Assembly (NCBI RefSeq): GCF_003709565.1
Contig: NZ_QNRC01000003.1
Span: forward strand, 1-64,000
DNA length: 64,000 nucleotides
Direction: 5' to 3'
DNA from: Paracoccus sigandri
Lineage (GTDB): Bacteria; Pseudomonadota; Alphaproteobacteria; Rhodobacterales; Rhodobacteraceae
Shown: positions 9,689 through 18,095 of the stretch, one piece after another
Numbering within the stretch: the first letter of the stretch is position 1
Layout: every line of letters begins with the position of its first letter
Made by a program: the position numbers and the translations under genes
Notes under the pieces: model-generated
Told to the model about the DNA's origin: nothing
Database searches by the model: none
What the model saw: only the letters and a program-made list of their open reading frames with translations

Positions 9689-10564
9689 TCAGCCGCCCTC
9701 GCGGGCCTGCGGCACGGTCAGTCGTGTGGTCATCCTGAACACGTCGACCGGGCAGGCATCGATGCAGCCGCCGCAATTCTGGCAATCGCCCGACAGGATC
9801 AGCGGGCTGCCCGTTCCCTTCAGCCCCGGCACGATCACATGCGGCTCGGGGCAGATGGTGAAGCAGGCGCCGCAATCGGTGCAGGCGTCGCGGTTCACCG
9901 CCGCGACACGCACCAGCGAACCGCGCCCGATCAGCCCGTAGAACGCCCCCACCGGGCACAGATGGCCGCACCACGCCCTGCGCGAGACGAACAGGTCCAG
10001 CAGGAACACCGCCAGGATGATCGCCCAGCCGAAGCCGATGCCCGAGATGAAGGCGCGCTGCATCAGGCTGACCGGATTGACGAATTCCCACGCAACCGTG
10101 CCGGTCAGGGCCGAGGCCAGCAGGGTCGCGGCCAGGATGCCCAGCCGGCTGCGGCGGTCCAGCTTGCGGTCGCGGGTCAGGCCGGTCTTCTCGCGCAGCC
10201 AGAAGGCGGCGTCGGTGACGATGTTGACCGGGCAGACCCAGCCGCAATAGACCCGCCCGCCGACGATCAGATAGGCCAGCGCGATGATGATCGCCCCGGT
10301 CACGACGGGGATGGCCGGCGAGGCGCCGCCGAAAAGGCCCTGGATCAGGATATAGGGATCGGCCAGCGGCACCACTCCGCCGATCTGGCTGGCCGCGAAA
10401 TTGCCCCGCGCGATCCAGATCCCCGCCATCGGCCCCAGCATGAACAGGCCCAGGACCGAGATCTGGCAGATCCGCCGCAGCAGCCACCATTTATGCGCGC
10501 GCAGCACGCCATGGGCCTGAACCCCCAGCCGGCGGCTGTCGGCGATCAGCCAGCGCGCGTTCAT
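9689..10564 (-). CDS. mauN: MauN, NapH-like membrane ferredoxin
   Basis: A 291-residue membrane iron-sulfur protein. Membrane segments lie near residues 30-50, 75-100, 135-155 and 165-185. Cytoplasmic CxxxCP motifs (CGWVCPVN and CGHLCPVG) are typical of NapH/NosR-type electron carriers. Two C-terminal 4Fe-4S sites follow, CTDCGACFTICP and CQNCGGCIDACP. Its ATG overlaps the mauM stop. It is the last mau gene; the family is thought to move electrons in the periplasmic maturation or electron-transfer path of methylamine dehydrogenase. MauN is dispensable in some Paracoccus strains (family knowledge). Confidence 0.9.
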   Translation of the reverse strand: MNARWLIADSRRLGVQAHGVLRAHKWWLLRRICQISVLGLFMLGPMAGIWIARGNFAASQIGGVVPLADPYILIQGLFGGASPAIPVVTGAIIIALAYLIVGGRVYCGWVCPVNIVTDAAFWLREKTGLTRDRKLDRRSRLGILAATLLASALTGTVAWEFVNPVSLMQRAFISGIGFGWAIILAVFLLDLFVSRRAWCGHLCPVGAFYGLIGRGSLVRVAAVNRDACTDCGACFTICPEPHVIVPGLKGTGSPLILSGDCQNCGGCIDACPVDVFRMTTRLTVPQAREGG

Positions 10565-11223
10565 GCCTTGCGCCCCGCGCGGTTGCGACCGGATCCGCCA
10601 AGGCCCAGGTCGCGCGGCAGGACCCGGATCGAGGCATGGCCGGTCACGCAATGCTTCTCGCATGTGCCGCAGCCGGTGCAATGGCGCGAATGCACGGTCG
10701 GGATCATGATCCTGCGGCCGTTGTATTCGCCCGGCTCCAGCGTGATCGCGTCGCCGCGGATCGGGCAGACCCGCACGCAGATGCTGCAATTCATGCCCTT
10801 GTAGTTCAGGCAATCCTCGTGCCCGACCAGCACCGCAACGCCCATGTTCGCATCGCGGATGGCAATGTCGCCGTCCAGCGCCCCGGTCGGGCAGGCCCGC
10901 GCGCAGGGCACGTCGCGGCACATGTAGCAGGGCACCTCGCGCGGGGTGAAGAAGGGCGTGCCGACGGCGGGCTCCTGCCCCCATTCGGCCAGCGACAGCG
11001 TGCCATAGGGACAGGCCTGCACGCACAGCCCGCAGCGCACGCAGGCCGACAGGAAATCCGCCTCGGGCTGCGCGCCGGGCGGGCGCAGGGCGCGGGCGTC
11101 GGCCTGCCGGGCCATATGGACCAGCGCCGCCAGCGAGAACCCGCCCAGGCACACGGCGCCGGCCGCGCGCGCGGTCTCGGTGATCGCCGTGCGACGGTTC
11201 ATCTTGCGCTTGCTGGATGCCAT
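10561..11223 (-). CDS. mauM: MauM, NapG-like ferredoxin
   Basis: A 220-residue NapG-type protein with a Tat-like N-terminus (NRRTAITET followed by a short hydrophobic helix) and four 4Fe-4S cysteine clusters: CVRCGLCVQACP, CYMCRDVPCARACP, CSICVRVCP and CTGCGTCEKHC. ATG 11223 is preferred over a GTG six bases upstream because GGGAGG lies five bases before it. Start-stop overlap with mauN shows coupling. Probably passes electrons together with MauN; role in methylamine oxidation is accessory. Confidence 0.9.
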   Translation of the reverse strand: MASSKRKMNRRTAITETARAAGAVCLGGFSLAALVHMARQADARALRPPGAQPEADFLSACVRCGLCVQACPYGTLSLAEWGQEPAVGTPFFTPREVPCYMCRDVPCARACPTGALDGDIAIRDANMGVAVLVGHEDCLNYKGMNCSICVRVCPIRGDAITLEPGEYNGRRIMIPTVHSRHCTGCGTCEKHCVTGHASIRVLPRDLGLGGSGRNRAGRKA

Positions 11224-11250
11224 CTTCACCTCCCTTGCCGGGTTTGCAGC

Positions 11251-12453
11251 TCAGTCCCCCGCCGCGGCCCTTTCCCGGCGCCGTTCCTCCAGCAGGGGCT
11301 CGTAGCGCCGGTCCGTCAGCGTCTCCAGAAAGGCCACCAGCGCATCGATCCGGGCGTCATCGACCATCAGCCCCGATTGCAGTTCGGGCAGCGAGAGGTT
11401 CTGGGCCACTTCCGGCGGGCCCCAGTCCGCTCCGGTTTCCGGGTTGATCTGGTGGATCGGCCGGCGGCTGGGATATTTGTTGTAGAACAGCACCGCCGTG
11501 CGCAGATCCTCGAAGACGCCATTGCGCATGTAGGGGCCGGTCACGGCGACATTGCGCAGCGTCGGCACCTTGACGCGCCCGGCCTGCGCCGGATCGTCGA
11601 TCCCCGGCCGTTCGGCCAGGCCCCGGTCCACATGGTCCGGCCCCAGACCGTTCAGCGCCCGCACGGCATGGTTCGCCGGCACGCCGATATTGTGATACTC
11701 GAAGCTGGTGAAGGTCTCGTGCTGGGTCAGGCCCTGCTTGCGCAGCTGGTGGCACAGGCGGCAGTTCCAGGTGATGAAGACCGTATGGCCGAATTCCTCC
11801 TGCGGGGTCAGCTCGGCCTCGCCGCGCAGGTAACGGTCGTATTTCGAATCGAAGGGCGCGAATTCGGGGGTCGACTGATAGGCGGCCAGCGCCTCGGCGG
11901 CATGGTCGAAGGCGCGGTCGATGTCCTCCAGCGCGCCGGGGCCGAAGACCGCCTCGAACTCTGCCACATAGCCGGGTTCGCCGCGCAGGCGCCCGATGAC
12001 GGCGGCCTTGTCGGGCATTCCCATCTCGACCGGGTTCAGCATCGGCTGGCCCGCCTGGTCCTTCAGGTCGTCGGCGCGCCCGTCCCAGAACTGGCCGCCC
12101 TTGTAGCGGCCCTTGTCGTCGCGGTGGAAGGCGGGGCTGAGAAAGGCATAGCTCAGCGTCGGCGTGTTGCGGTCGCCATGGGATGTTCCGTCATCGCCAA
12201 GCGAGACCGCCCGCCCCGCCGCGGTTTCGCGCGGATCGGTGAAGGCATGGTCGGGATCGTGGCAGGTCGCGCAGGACTGGCTGCCATTGCGCGACAGCAG
12301 CGGTTCGTGGAACAGCTGGCGGCCCAGCTCCTCCAGCGCTTCCAGCCGGTCCGCCGGGGGCAGGCCGTGGCCCGAGGCGGCGACGCCGGCGATCACCGAT
12401 CCGGCCAGCAGCACCGGCGACAGCAGCAGAAGGATGTTCAGCCCGCCCCGCAT
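11251..12453 (-). CDS. mauG: MauG, di-heme enzyme for TTQ formation
   Basis: A 400-residue exported c-type cytochrome. After a signal anchor (1-26) come two haem sites: CATCH (C61, C64, H65) and CRLCH (C231, C234, H235). Spacing matches Paracoccus denitrificans MauG exactly with an offset of 30: H65/H235 correspond to H35/H205, W123 (in QFWDGRA) to the inter-haem W93, and Y324 (in LFYNKYP) to the axial Y294. MauG forms a bis-Fe(IV) state and catalyses the six-electron oxidation that completes the tryptophan tryptophylquinone cofactor in MauA. The unusual His-Tyr ligand is therefore conserved, so this is a true MauG and not a bacterial di-haem peroxidase. Confidence 0.97.
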   Translation of the reverse strand: MRGGLNILLLLSPVLLAGSVIAGVAASGHGLPPADRLEALEELGRQLFHEPLLSRNGSQSCATCHDPDHAFTDPRETAAGRAVSLGDDGTSHGDRNTPTLSYAFLSPAFHRDDKGRYKGGQFWDGRADDLKDQAGQPMLNPVEMGMPDKAAVIGRLRGEPGYVAEFEAVFGPGALEDIDRAFDHAAEALAAYQSTPEFAPFDSKYDRYLRGEAELTPQEEFGHTVFITWNCRLCHQLRKQGLTQHETFTSFEYHNIGVPANHAVRALNGLGPDHVDRGLAERPGIDDPAQAGRVKVPTLRNVAVTGPYMRNGVFEDLRTAVLFYNKYPSRRPIHQINPETGADWGPPEVAQNLSLPELQSGLMVDDARIDALVAFLETLTDRRYEPLLEERRRERAAAGD

Positions 12454-12457
12454 CGCC

Positions 12458-13393
12458 TCATGCCCCCAACCCCGCTTCGGCCGGCCCCGCCGCCCGCAGG
12501 CCCCGCGCCATGACGGCCAGCGCCTCGGCCCGCGAGGGATCGCGTCCGCGCGCCCGGATCTCGGCGCAGATCAGGCGATGGGCGATCAGGTCCGACAGGT
12601 TGGCAAGCTGCGCCAGCCGCCTCTGCCCGGCCAGATCGTCGAGGACCGGGGCCAGCACGCCGCCCTGGATCAGCCGGTCGTGATGGGGCCGCATCAGCGA
12701 CAGCAGCTGGCCCAGCTCCAGGTCCAGCAGCGGCTGGGGCCAGGCCAGCGCGCCGGAATGGACCAGCATTTCCTGGGTGACGCGCAGCGTTTCCGCGCCC
12801 GAGCGGCGCAGCGCCGGATGCCCGCCATGCGCGGCATGAAGCACCGCATAGCCCGCCAGCAGGCGGCTGGCCGCGTCGAAGGCGTTGCGGGCGCGCTGGA
12901 ACAGCTCGATGAAAGGGGCAAGGTCGCGGTCGGCCGGGGCCAGCGCCTGGAAATCCACCTTCATCGCGCTGGGGCGGAACGGGGTGCAGCGCCAGCGCGC
13001 GCCATGGGCCATGTCGGCGATGCGCCAGCCGCCGATCGCCATGCCCCGCCCGATCTCGGCCAGATAACGCATCAGGCGCAGCTGGAAATCCGCATGCGAG
13101 CGGTCCAGCGCCTCCTCGGCCGAGCTTGCGGGCAGCTGATAGATCACCTCGCCCAGCTTGCCCGCCTCGTTGCCATAGATGCTGATCCGCGCCTCGGGCA
13201 GGTCCGGGCCGGCGGGGATCTGCTGGGGCTCGGCATCGGCGACCATGTCCAGCTCCCATGATTGCGTGATCGGGTTGCGCAGGCAGAAGCCGACCACGAA
13301 ATCCCGGCGCCGGCCATCGGCCCGCGACAGCCGCACGGCCTCGGGATTGCTTTCCGCCTTCAGCGAGGAACGGATGTCATAAGGGATCCACAT
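12458..13393 (-). CDS. mauJ: MauJ, methylamine utilisation protein
   Basis: A 311-residue soluble protein with no signal peptide or membrane segment and no recognisable catalytic motif. Its place between mauC and mauG is the conserved position of mauJ in Paracoccus. The ATG at 13393 follows GAAGGAACCCGGCC, and the stop lies four bases before the mauG start. The function of MauJ is unknown in the literature I can recall, and it was reported as non-essential for methylamine growth; the call rests on synteny and length. Confidence 0.85.
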   Translation of the reverse strand: MWIPYDIRSSLKAESNPEAVRLSRADGRRRDFVVGFCLRNPITQSWELDMVADAEPQQIPAGPDLPEARISIYGNEAGKLGEVIYQLPASSAEEALDRSHADFQLRLMRYLAEIGRGMAIGGWRIADMAHGARWRCTPFRPSAMKVDFQALAPADRDLAPFIELFQRARNAFDAASRLLAGYAVLHAAHGGHPALRRSGAETLRVTQEMLVHSGALAWPQPLLDLELGQLLSLMRPHHDRLIQGGVLAPVLDDLAGQRRLAQLANLSDLIAHRLICAEIRARGRDPSRAEALAVMARGLRAAGPAEAGLGA

Positions 13394-13417
13394 GGCCGGG
13401 TTCCTTCCGCCTCTGCC

Positions 13418-13792
13418 CTATTCGACCACGACCTTGCCGCGCATGAAGGGATGCGGGGTGCAGTGATAGTCATAGGTGCCCGGCTCGTTGAACCGCGCCG
13501 ACCAGCTTTCGTCCTTCTTCAGCATGGTGCCCTTCACCGCCTCGTCGGCGACCACGCCGGCCAGGAAATGGACGTTGTGGGGCATCACCTCCTGATTGGT
13601 CCAGGTGACGGCATCGCCGGCCTTGATGGTGATCTCGGGCGTCTCGTATTTCATCTTGTCGATGTTCACGACCAGCGCATCCTCGGGCGCGGCGTCCAGA
13701 AGCTCGATCTTATCGGCAAGCGCGCCGGAAGCTGTGGCCAGCGCCATGGCGACCGCGGCCAGCAGGGTCCGCGCCTTCGTCGGAAAGGGCAT
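13418..13792 (-). CDS. mauC: Amicyanin, blue copper electron acceptor
   Basis: A 124-residue precursor. Signal peptide 1-26 (cleavage at ALA-DKIEL). All type I copper ligands are present: H72 (MPHNVHF), C111 and H114 (YHCTPHP) and M117 (FMRGK). Their spacing is identical to Paracoccus denitrificans H53/C92/H95/M98, and the last 17 residues look identical. Amicyanin takes electrons from the TTQ of methylamine dehydrogenase and hands them to cytochrome c. The mature N-terminus appears about seven residues shorter than in P. denitrificans. ATG 13792 is chosen because AGGAG lies just upstream and the signal peptide starts there. Confidence 0.97.
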   Translation of the reverse strand: MPFPTKARTLLAAVAMALATASGALADKIELLDAAPEDALVVNIDKMKYETPEITIKAGDAVTWTNQEVMPHNVHFLAGVVADEAVKGTMLKKDESWSARFNEPGTYDYHCTPHPFMRGKVVVE

Positions 13793-13859
13793 GTCTTTCT
13801 CCTGAAAATGAGGGTGCCGGAGGCGGCGCGCCCGCATCCGGCCGGTTCGCACCCGCCCG

Positions 13860-14426
13860 TCAGCTTGCCTTGCCGACGATGGGCGAGATGGTGCAGTGAT
13901 AGGTCATCGCGTCATCCTCGGCGCCGAAGCACCAGATGATGTCGTTGGCGAATTCCGGGCGATAGACCGGCAGCTCGCCCTCGGTGTTCAGGCAGGGGCA
14001 GCGGCCGGGCATGTTCGCGCCGCAGCAATCGCGATAGGCGATCAGGTAGCTTTCGCCGTCGGTCGGGTTATAGCAGCTGGCCACCCAGGATGCCGTCGCC
14101 AGCTTGGTGCCCGGCGGGCAGTTGGTCAGCGACCCGCCCGAGCAGTCGCAGATATTGCCGTCGATGGAACAGTGGCGCCAATAGTCGCAGGACTGGATGT
14201 CGGTGTCCTGCGGCTGCCACTTGGCGCGCGGATCGCTGCCATCGGCGGGACCGGCGGCATGGGCGCGGCTGACCCGCCCCCGACGGTCGACCGGCAGCAG
14301 CGGCACCAGCGCCACGCCCGCCATCACCGTGCCCAGGCGGCCGATGACGCCCCGGCGGCTGGTCCGGCCCGCCACCCGGCGGGACAGTTTCTCGACCATG
14401 TCGTCGAACCTGAAATTCCCCAGCAT
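13860..14426 (-). CDS. mauA: Methylamine dehydrogenase light chain (TTQ subunit)
   Basis: A 188-residue precursor with a Tat-like leader (SRRGVIGRLG, then a hydrophobic stretch) and probable cleavage at AHA-AGPADG (after residue 57). The mature part is extremely close to P. denitrificans MauA and carries its many cysteines (disulfide network). W114 and W165 correspond to mature W57 and W108 (51 residues apart), the two tryptophans crosslinked into TTQ. The enzyme oxidises methylamine to formaldehyde and ammonia in the periplasm. It sits in the canonical mauD-mauA-mauC order. Confidence 0.98.
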   Translation of the reverse strand: MLGNFRFDDMVEKLSRRVAGRTSRRGVIGRLGTVMAGVALVPLLPVDRRGRVSRAHAAGPADGSDPRAKWQPQDTDIQSCDYWRHCSIDGNICDCSGGSLTNCPPGTKLATASWVASCYNPTDGESYLIAYRDCCGANMPGRCPCLNTEGELPVYRPEFANDIIWCFGAEDDAMTYHCTISPIVGKAS

Positions 14427-14468
14427 CGTTTTCCTCCCTCTGCTTGGGGTTGAGACTGAACGGCCGGA

Positions 14469-15065
14469 TCAGGCCGCGTTCTGCTTGCGGCTGGCGATGA
14501 ACTGCTGCAGCGAGGCGAAGCCGGTCTTGTCGGCCTCCAGCAGGCTTTCCAGATGTTCGCGCGTATTGGTCAGGCCCTTGGCCTTGATCACGCCCTCGGC
14601 GTCCAGAAGCACGCCGTAAGGGATCTTGCCGACCTGGAAGGCCATGCCGATCTCGGCCGAGACGACATAGCGGATCTGGCCCAGCTCGTGGCTTTCCAGG
14701 AAGCGGGCATGTTCCTCGGGGGCGCCGTCGCTGATCATCACCACGCCGATCTTTTCCGCCCGCGCGATCGACTTGATGATCGGGAACAGCTTGTCGCAGA
14801 CCGGGCAGGTCGGCGCGGTGAACATCAGAAGCGTGGGCCGGCCCCCGGAGGCGCCGCCGATCTTCACGCCCTGCCCGAAATAGTCCGGCAGCTCGAATTC
14901 CGGGGCGGCGTCGCCGATGTCGGGGCCATGGTCGGTGATCATCGCGCCCATGGGCGAGGACCGCTCGTGCAGCAGCCCGACCTGGCGCATCAGGCCCAGA
15001 AGCGCCACCGTCACGCCCAGGAACGCGATCCACAGCAGGATGTTGGAGGCAATCAGAAACGTCAT
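14469..15065 (-). CDS. mauD: MauD, thioredoxin-like maturation protein
   Basis: A 198-residue protein with an N-terminal membrane anchor (about 5-26) and a periplasmic thioredoxin fold carrying a CPVC redox motif (C87, C90; APTCPVCDKLFP). MauD and MauE are both needed for disulfide formation and stability of the light chain MauA, which has six disulfides. It starts one base past the mauE stop, so the two are coupled. Confidence 0.95.
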   Translation of the reverse strand: MTFLIASNILLWIAFLGVTVALLGLMRQVGLLHERSSPMGAMITDHGPDIGDAAPEFELPDYFGQGVKIGGASGGRPTLLMFTAPTCPVCDKLFPIIKSIARAEKIGVVMISDGAPEEHARFLESHELGQIRYVVSAEIGMAFQVGKIPYGVLLDAEGVIKAKGLTNTREHLESLLEADKTGFASLQQFIASRKQNAA

Positions 15066-15066
15066 G

Positions 15067-15636
15067 TCAGCGGCCTTTCGGTGACGGGGTTGCGCCTTGC
15101 CGGGCAGAGAGCCCGCCCAGCATCGAGACGGTGAAATAGAGCAGCATGAAGAGGGTCCCGGCCATCAGCCCGACCAGCAGGTCCAGCGCGCCGCCGGCCC
15201 GCGTGGCGGGCAGCAGCGCGGCGATCAGCAGCGCCAGCCCGGCCAGCCCGGCATTGCGGGCGACCATCAGCCAGCTGATGCGCTGCTTCATGCCGTCGCG
15301 GAAACAGCCGCAATCGATCTGCCTGCGTCCCCGCGCGACGTTGATCGCGATGGCCAGGCCGAAGCCCGCCAGCAGCAGGGCGGCAAGGATGGCCGCGGGC
15401 GCGGCAAGCGCCGTGACCATCAGCCCCGCCGCCACCGCCAGCTCCACCACCGGCAGCGCCAGCGCGACGGGCCGGGCAAGCCCGTCGGGCAGCAGGCGGA
15501 AATTGCGGACCACGCCGTGGAATTCCTCGATCGCGGTCAGTTTCGAGATCGCCGCCGTCGCAAAGAGCAGCGCCAGAAAGCAGCGCAACCCCCAGGTCAG
15601 AAGCGGCTCGTGAAGCAGGTCCTGCATGTCACGCAT
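15067..15636 (-). CDS. mauE: MauE, membrane protein for MauA maturation
   Basis: About 189 residues with four to five membrane segments. It contains a DCGCF motif (IDCGCFRDG, near residue 95) typical of the MauE/DoxX-related family and thought to take part in disulfide exchange with MauD. The start is ambiguous: ATGs at 15645, 15636 and 15627 all lie around the mauB stop. 15636 is chosen because it overlaps the mauB TGA region most naturally; no good ribosome site separates them. Confidence 0.88.
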   Translation of the reverse strand: MRDMQDLLHEPLLTWGLRCFLALLFATAAISKLTAIEEFHGVVRNFRLLPDGLARPVALALPVVELAVAAGLMVTALAAPAAILAALLLAGFGLAIAINVARGRRQIDCGCFRDGMKQRISWLMVARNAGLAGLALLIAALLPATRAGGALDLLVGLMAGTLFMLLYFTVSMLGGLSARQGATPSPKGR

Positions 15637-16909
15637 CCATGTCATGGGTGGTGATGATCTGCGGACCGTGGCCCAGCTGGTCGACGCTGCGCAGCTCCTC
15701 GCCGCTTTCGGCGTCATAGATGTACAGCGTCTTGTCCCCGGCCGAGAGACCATACAGCAGCGGCTCGGCGTCCTGGCTGACATTGATCGAGTCGATCTCG
15801 TGGCCCATCTCCAGCTTGGCGATGCGTTCGCCGGTGGCGGCGTCGATGACCACGACGAAGCGGCTGGCGGTCTTGTGGCGCCATTCGTCGCGCTGATCGA
15901 CCAGCAGGAAGATCCGGTCCGAGGGGCGGTGATAGGCGGTCTGCTGCCAGCCGCCCGGACGCCAGCCATCGGCGCGCTCCTGCTCGGTCAGCGCCTCGAA
16001 GGGCTCGCGGAAGCTGGCGGCGTCCTCGGTCAGGTCCGCCTGGAAGATCTTGCCGGTATAGGTCGGCCAGACCAGCCGACCCGCCCGCAGCGAGAAGGCC
16101 GGGTGGTTGATCAGCAGCTCGTTCTCGGCATGGAAGACCTCGGTATTGGTCACGTCGGTCTCGCCATCGGCGAAATCGACGCGCGCCAGGCTGCCGTCGC
16201 GGCAGTTCATGTAGAAGACCGTCGGCGAGGCCGGGAAGATGTGATAGCAGTCCGGCACGTCCAGCATCCGGTCGAACTGCTGGTTTTCCAGGTCGACGAC
16301 GCCGACGGCGGGCGCGGGCGAGAACTGGTAGAACAGCAGGTTCTTGTTGTCGGGCGTCAGCGCGTTCATCCACTGATAGGTGCCGACCAGGAAGCGCGGC
16401 GCATCCGGCAGCTCGATATCGGCGATGGGCAGGAAGGTGACGGGATCGAAGACCTCGACGTAATCGGTGCGCTTGCCGCGCGCGATGCGCTCGAAGACGG
16501 TGCTCGCCTGGGCGAAGAAGGACCCGTCCTCGGCCGCGACCGGATGGGGCAGGAAGCCGCCATCGGTCATGCCGATCACCCGCCCGGTATCGCCGTCGAT
16601 GACGAATTGCTGCGTCACCGCCGCGAAATGCGCCGGGTCCTGGATATAGACGCGGCGCGTATCGGGTTCGGGCGCGTTCAGGATGACGGGCTCGTCCGCC
16701 TCTCCGGCGGCCAGTTGCGCGGCGGCCTCGGCGGCGGCGCGCTGGCCCTCGGTCATGTCGGCGGTTTCGGCCGCTTCTGCCGTTTCGGCGGGGGCGTCGG
16801 CACCCTCGTCCGTCTGCGCCCATGCCGCGCCAAGGGCAAGGACCGAGCAGGTCACGCCGGCCCCGATCAGCGTCAGGTATTTCGGGGTCGATTTCGGTGG
16901 ATAAGCCAT
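15629..16909 (-). CDS. mauB: Methylamine dehydrogenase heavy chain
   Basis: A 426-residue exported protein. The signal peptide ends at AWA-QTDEG, then a low-complexity Ala/Glu-rich linker (about 35-70), then the seven-bladed beta-propeller of the MADH alpha subunit. Conserved phrases include [38 protein letters not shown] and [16 protein letters not shown]. It forms the alpha2-beta2 periplasmic enzyme with MauA. ATG 16909 is preceded by GGGAGGAAACG; the frame extends upstream through mauF sequence but without family similarity. Its 3' end overlaps mauE. Confidence 0.97.
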   Translation of the reverse strand: MAYPPKSTPKYLTLIGAGVTCSVLALGAAWAQTDEGADAPAETAEAAETADMTEGQRAAAEAAAQLAAGEADEPVILNAPEPDTRRVYIQDPAHFAAVTQQFVIDGDTGRVIGMTDGGFLPHPVAAEDGSFFAQASTVFERIARGKRTDYVEVFDPVTFLPIADIELPDAPRFLVGTYQWMNALTPDNKNLLFYQFSPAPAVGVVDLENQQFDRMLDVPDCYHIFPASPTVFYMNCRDGSLARVDFADGETDVTNTEVFHAENELLINHPAFSLRAGRLVWPTYTGKIFQADLTEDAASFREPFEALTEQERADGWRPGGWQQTAYHRPSDRIFLLVDQRDEWRHKTASRFVVVIDAATGERIAKLEMGHEIDSINVSQDAEPLLYGLSAGDKTLYIYDAESGEELRSVDQLGHGPQIITTHDMDA

Positions 16910-17004
16910 CGTTTCCTCCCTGAGATGGCAGCCTGACCCAGGCGACGCCTTGCGGGTCGGGCAGAACGGTCGAACTTGCGGGATGCCCCCTGGGGGCGAT
17001 TGCG

Positions 17005-17853
17005 TCAGGCCAGCGCCAGCACGGCGAAGGCGGCGCCCAGCATGGTCAGGATGGCCCCGTCGGCGATGGCGGCGCGTTCCTGGTTGCGGCCCAGCCAGGA
17101 CTGGATCCGGTAATCCGTCAGCGGCAGCAGGTTCACCGCGACGGGCAGGAAACGGCCCAGGTTGAACAGGGCGATGATGCCGATGGCCTCGGGGATGTTG
17201 CCGGTCAGGATCGCCGCGGCGGTCATCATGTAGAGCAGCGGGGTCTGCACATAGGTCAGGTAATCCAGCCCCAGCGACAAGCCGTAAAGCCCGCCGACCA
17301 CCCATTTCGGAAAGCGCTGGCGCGCGTCATGGGGCACCTGCGCCCGCCGTTGCGGATAGGGCAGCCGCAACAGGTCCAGCTGATGCGCGCCGTAAAGCAG
17401 CCCGATCGCCGCCAGGACGCCCAGCCCCAGCGTGGTCGCGAAGCCCGTGAAGCCGGCGATGCCCCCCAGCGCCCCCAGCAGCGTGCCCAGGATCACCGCC
17501 CCCAGCGCATAACCCAGCCCGTGCATCGCGAAGGTCGGCAGGAAGCCCGCCACCGCCCTCGTCCCCCTGCCCGTCTGGCGCAGCAGCGAGATCGAGGACC
17601 AGCCGCAGGGCGACCAGGTGGACAGCAGCCCCCCGGCCACGGCCGCCAATCCGACGACGATCCAAAGCGCCCCCGGATCGGCCGCGCCCTTCAGCGCCAG
17701 CCCGCCGGCGGCCCCGGCGACAAGGCCGCCCGCCAGCAGCGCCAGGCGCGTTCCCCGCGAGAATCGCTGCGGAAAGGCGATGCAGTCGGGCACGCCTTCG
17801 GGCTGTTCTGCGGCCATTTTCGCGGCCATCGGAAACTCGTCGATCGTCGACAC
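17005..17853 (-). CDS. mauF: MauF membrane protein
   Basis: A 282-residue membrane protein with about seven hydrophobic segments. [13 protein letters not shown] motif near residue 80 resembles the proline-cysteine motif of DsbD/CcdA-type electron conduits. MauF is required for MADH synthesis, probably supplying reductant or helping cofactor/disulfide maturation. It starts at GTG 17853 with AGAGGAGGCGTGAG upstream; an internal ATG at 17829 is an alternative. First gene of the mauFBEDACJGMN transcription unit; the 95-base gap to mauB contains a small GCCCCC/GGGGGC hairpin near 16984. Confidence 0.93.
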   Translation of the reverse strand: MSTIDEFPMAAKMAAEQPEGVPDCIAFPQRFSRGTRLALLAGGLVAGAAGGLALKGAADPGALWIVVGLAAVAGGLLSTWSPCGWSSISLLRQTGRGTRAVAGFLPTFAMHGLGYALGAVILGTLLGALGGIAGFTGFATTLGLGVLAAIGLLYGAHQLDLLRLPYPQRRAQVPHDARQRFPKWVVGGLYGLSLGLDYLTYVQTPLLYMMTAAAILTGNIPEAIGIIALFNLGRFLPVAVNLLPLTDYRIQSWLGRNQERAAIADGAILTMLGAAFAVLALA

Positions 17854-17976
17854 CTCACGCCTCCTCTCGCTTGGGTCGAGCCGGGTCCGCAGGGGATCCG
17901 GCCTGATTGCAACGACAGTGCGACGTGGTGTCGCAGAGGATAAGCCGGTATTTCGGCAGTGCCCCGCTGCAAATAT

Positions 17977-18019
17977 GCAGGGGAATCATTATTTCCTGTC
18001 AGGAAATTGATTCCCCTGC
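17977..18019. promoter_or_regulatory. 43-base nested palindrome upstream of mauF
   Basis: Outer arms GCAGGGGAATCA / TGATTCCCCTGC (12 bp, perfect) enclose an inner perfect repeat ATTTCCTG-T-CAGGAAAT. A further overlapping repeat CTGCA-AATA-TGCAG lies at 17967-17980. It sits 124 bases upstream of the mauF start, past the terminator of the upstream regulator, and has no T-run on the minus strand. An operator, plausibly for the LysR-type MauR, fits better than a terminator. The gap 17854-18095 holds no gene. Confidence 0.55.
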
Positions 18020-18055
18020 GAAAAACGCCCGGTGCCGGTCGGGGGCCTGCGCGCG

Positions 18056-18079
18056 AAAAACTCGTATTTTGGTATGAGT
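18056..18079 (-). terminator. Intrinsic terminator of the LysR gene
   Basis: On the minus strand ACTCATA-CCAAAA-TACGAGT runs straight into TTTTT then CGCG. The stem pairs 6 of 7 bases. It is 17 bases past the stop of the mauR-like gene, which separates that gene from the mau operon. Confidence 0.65.
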
Positions 18080-18095
18080 TGCCCCGGCGGATCCC

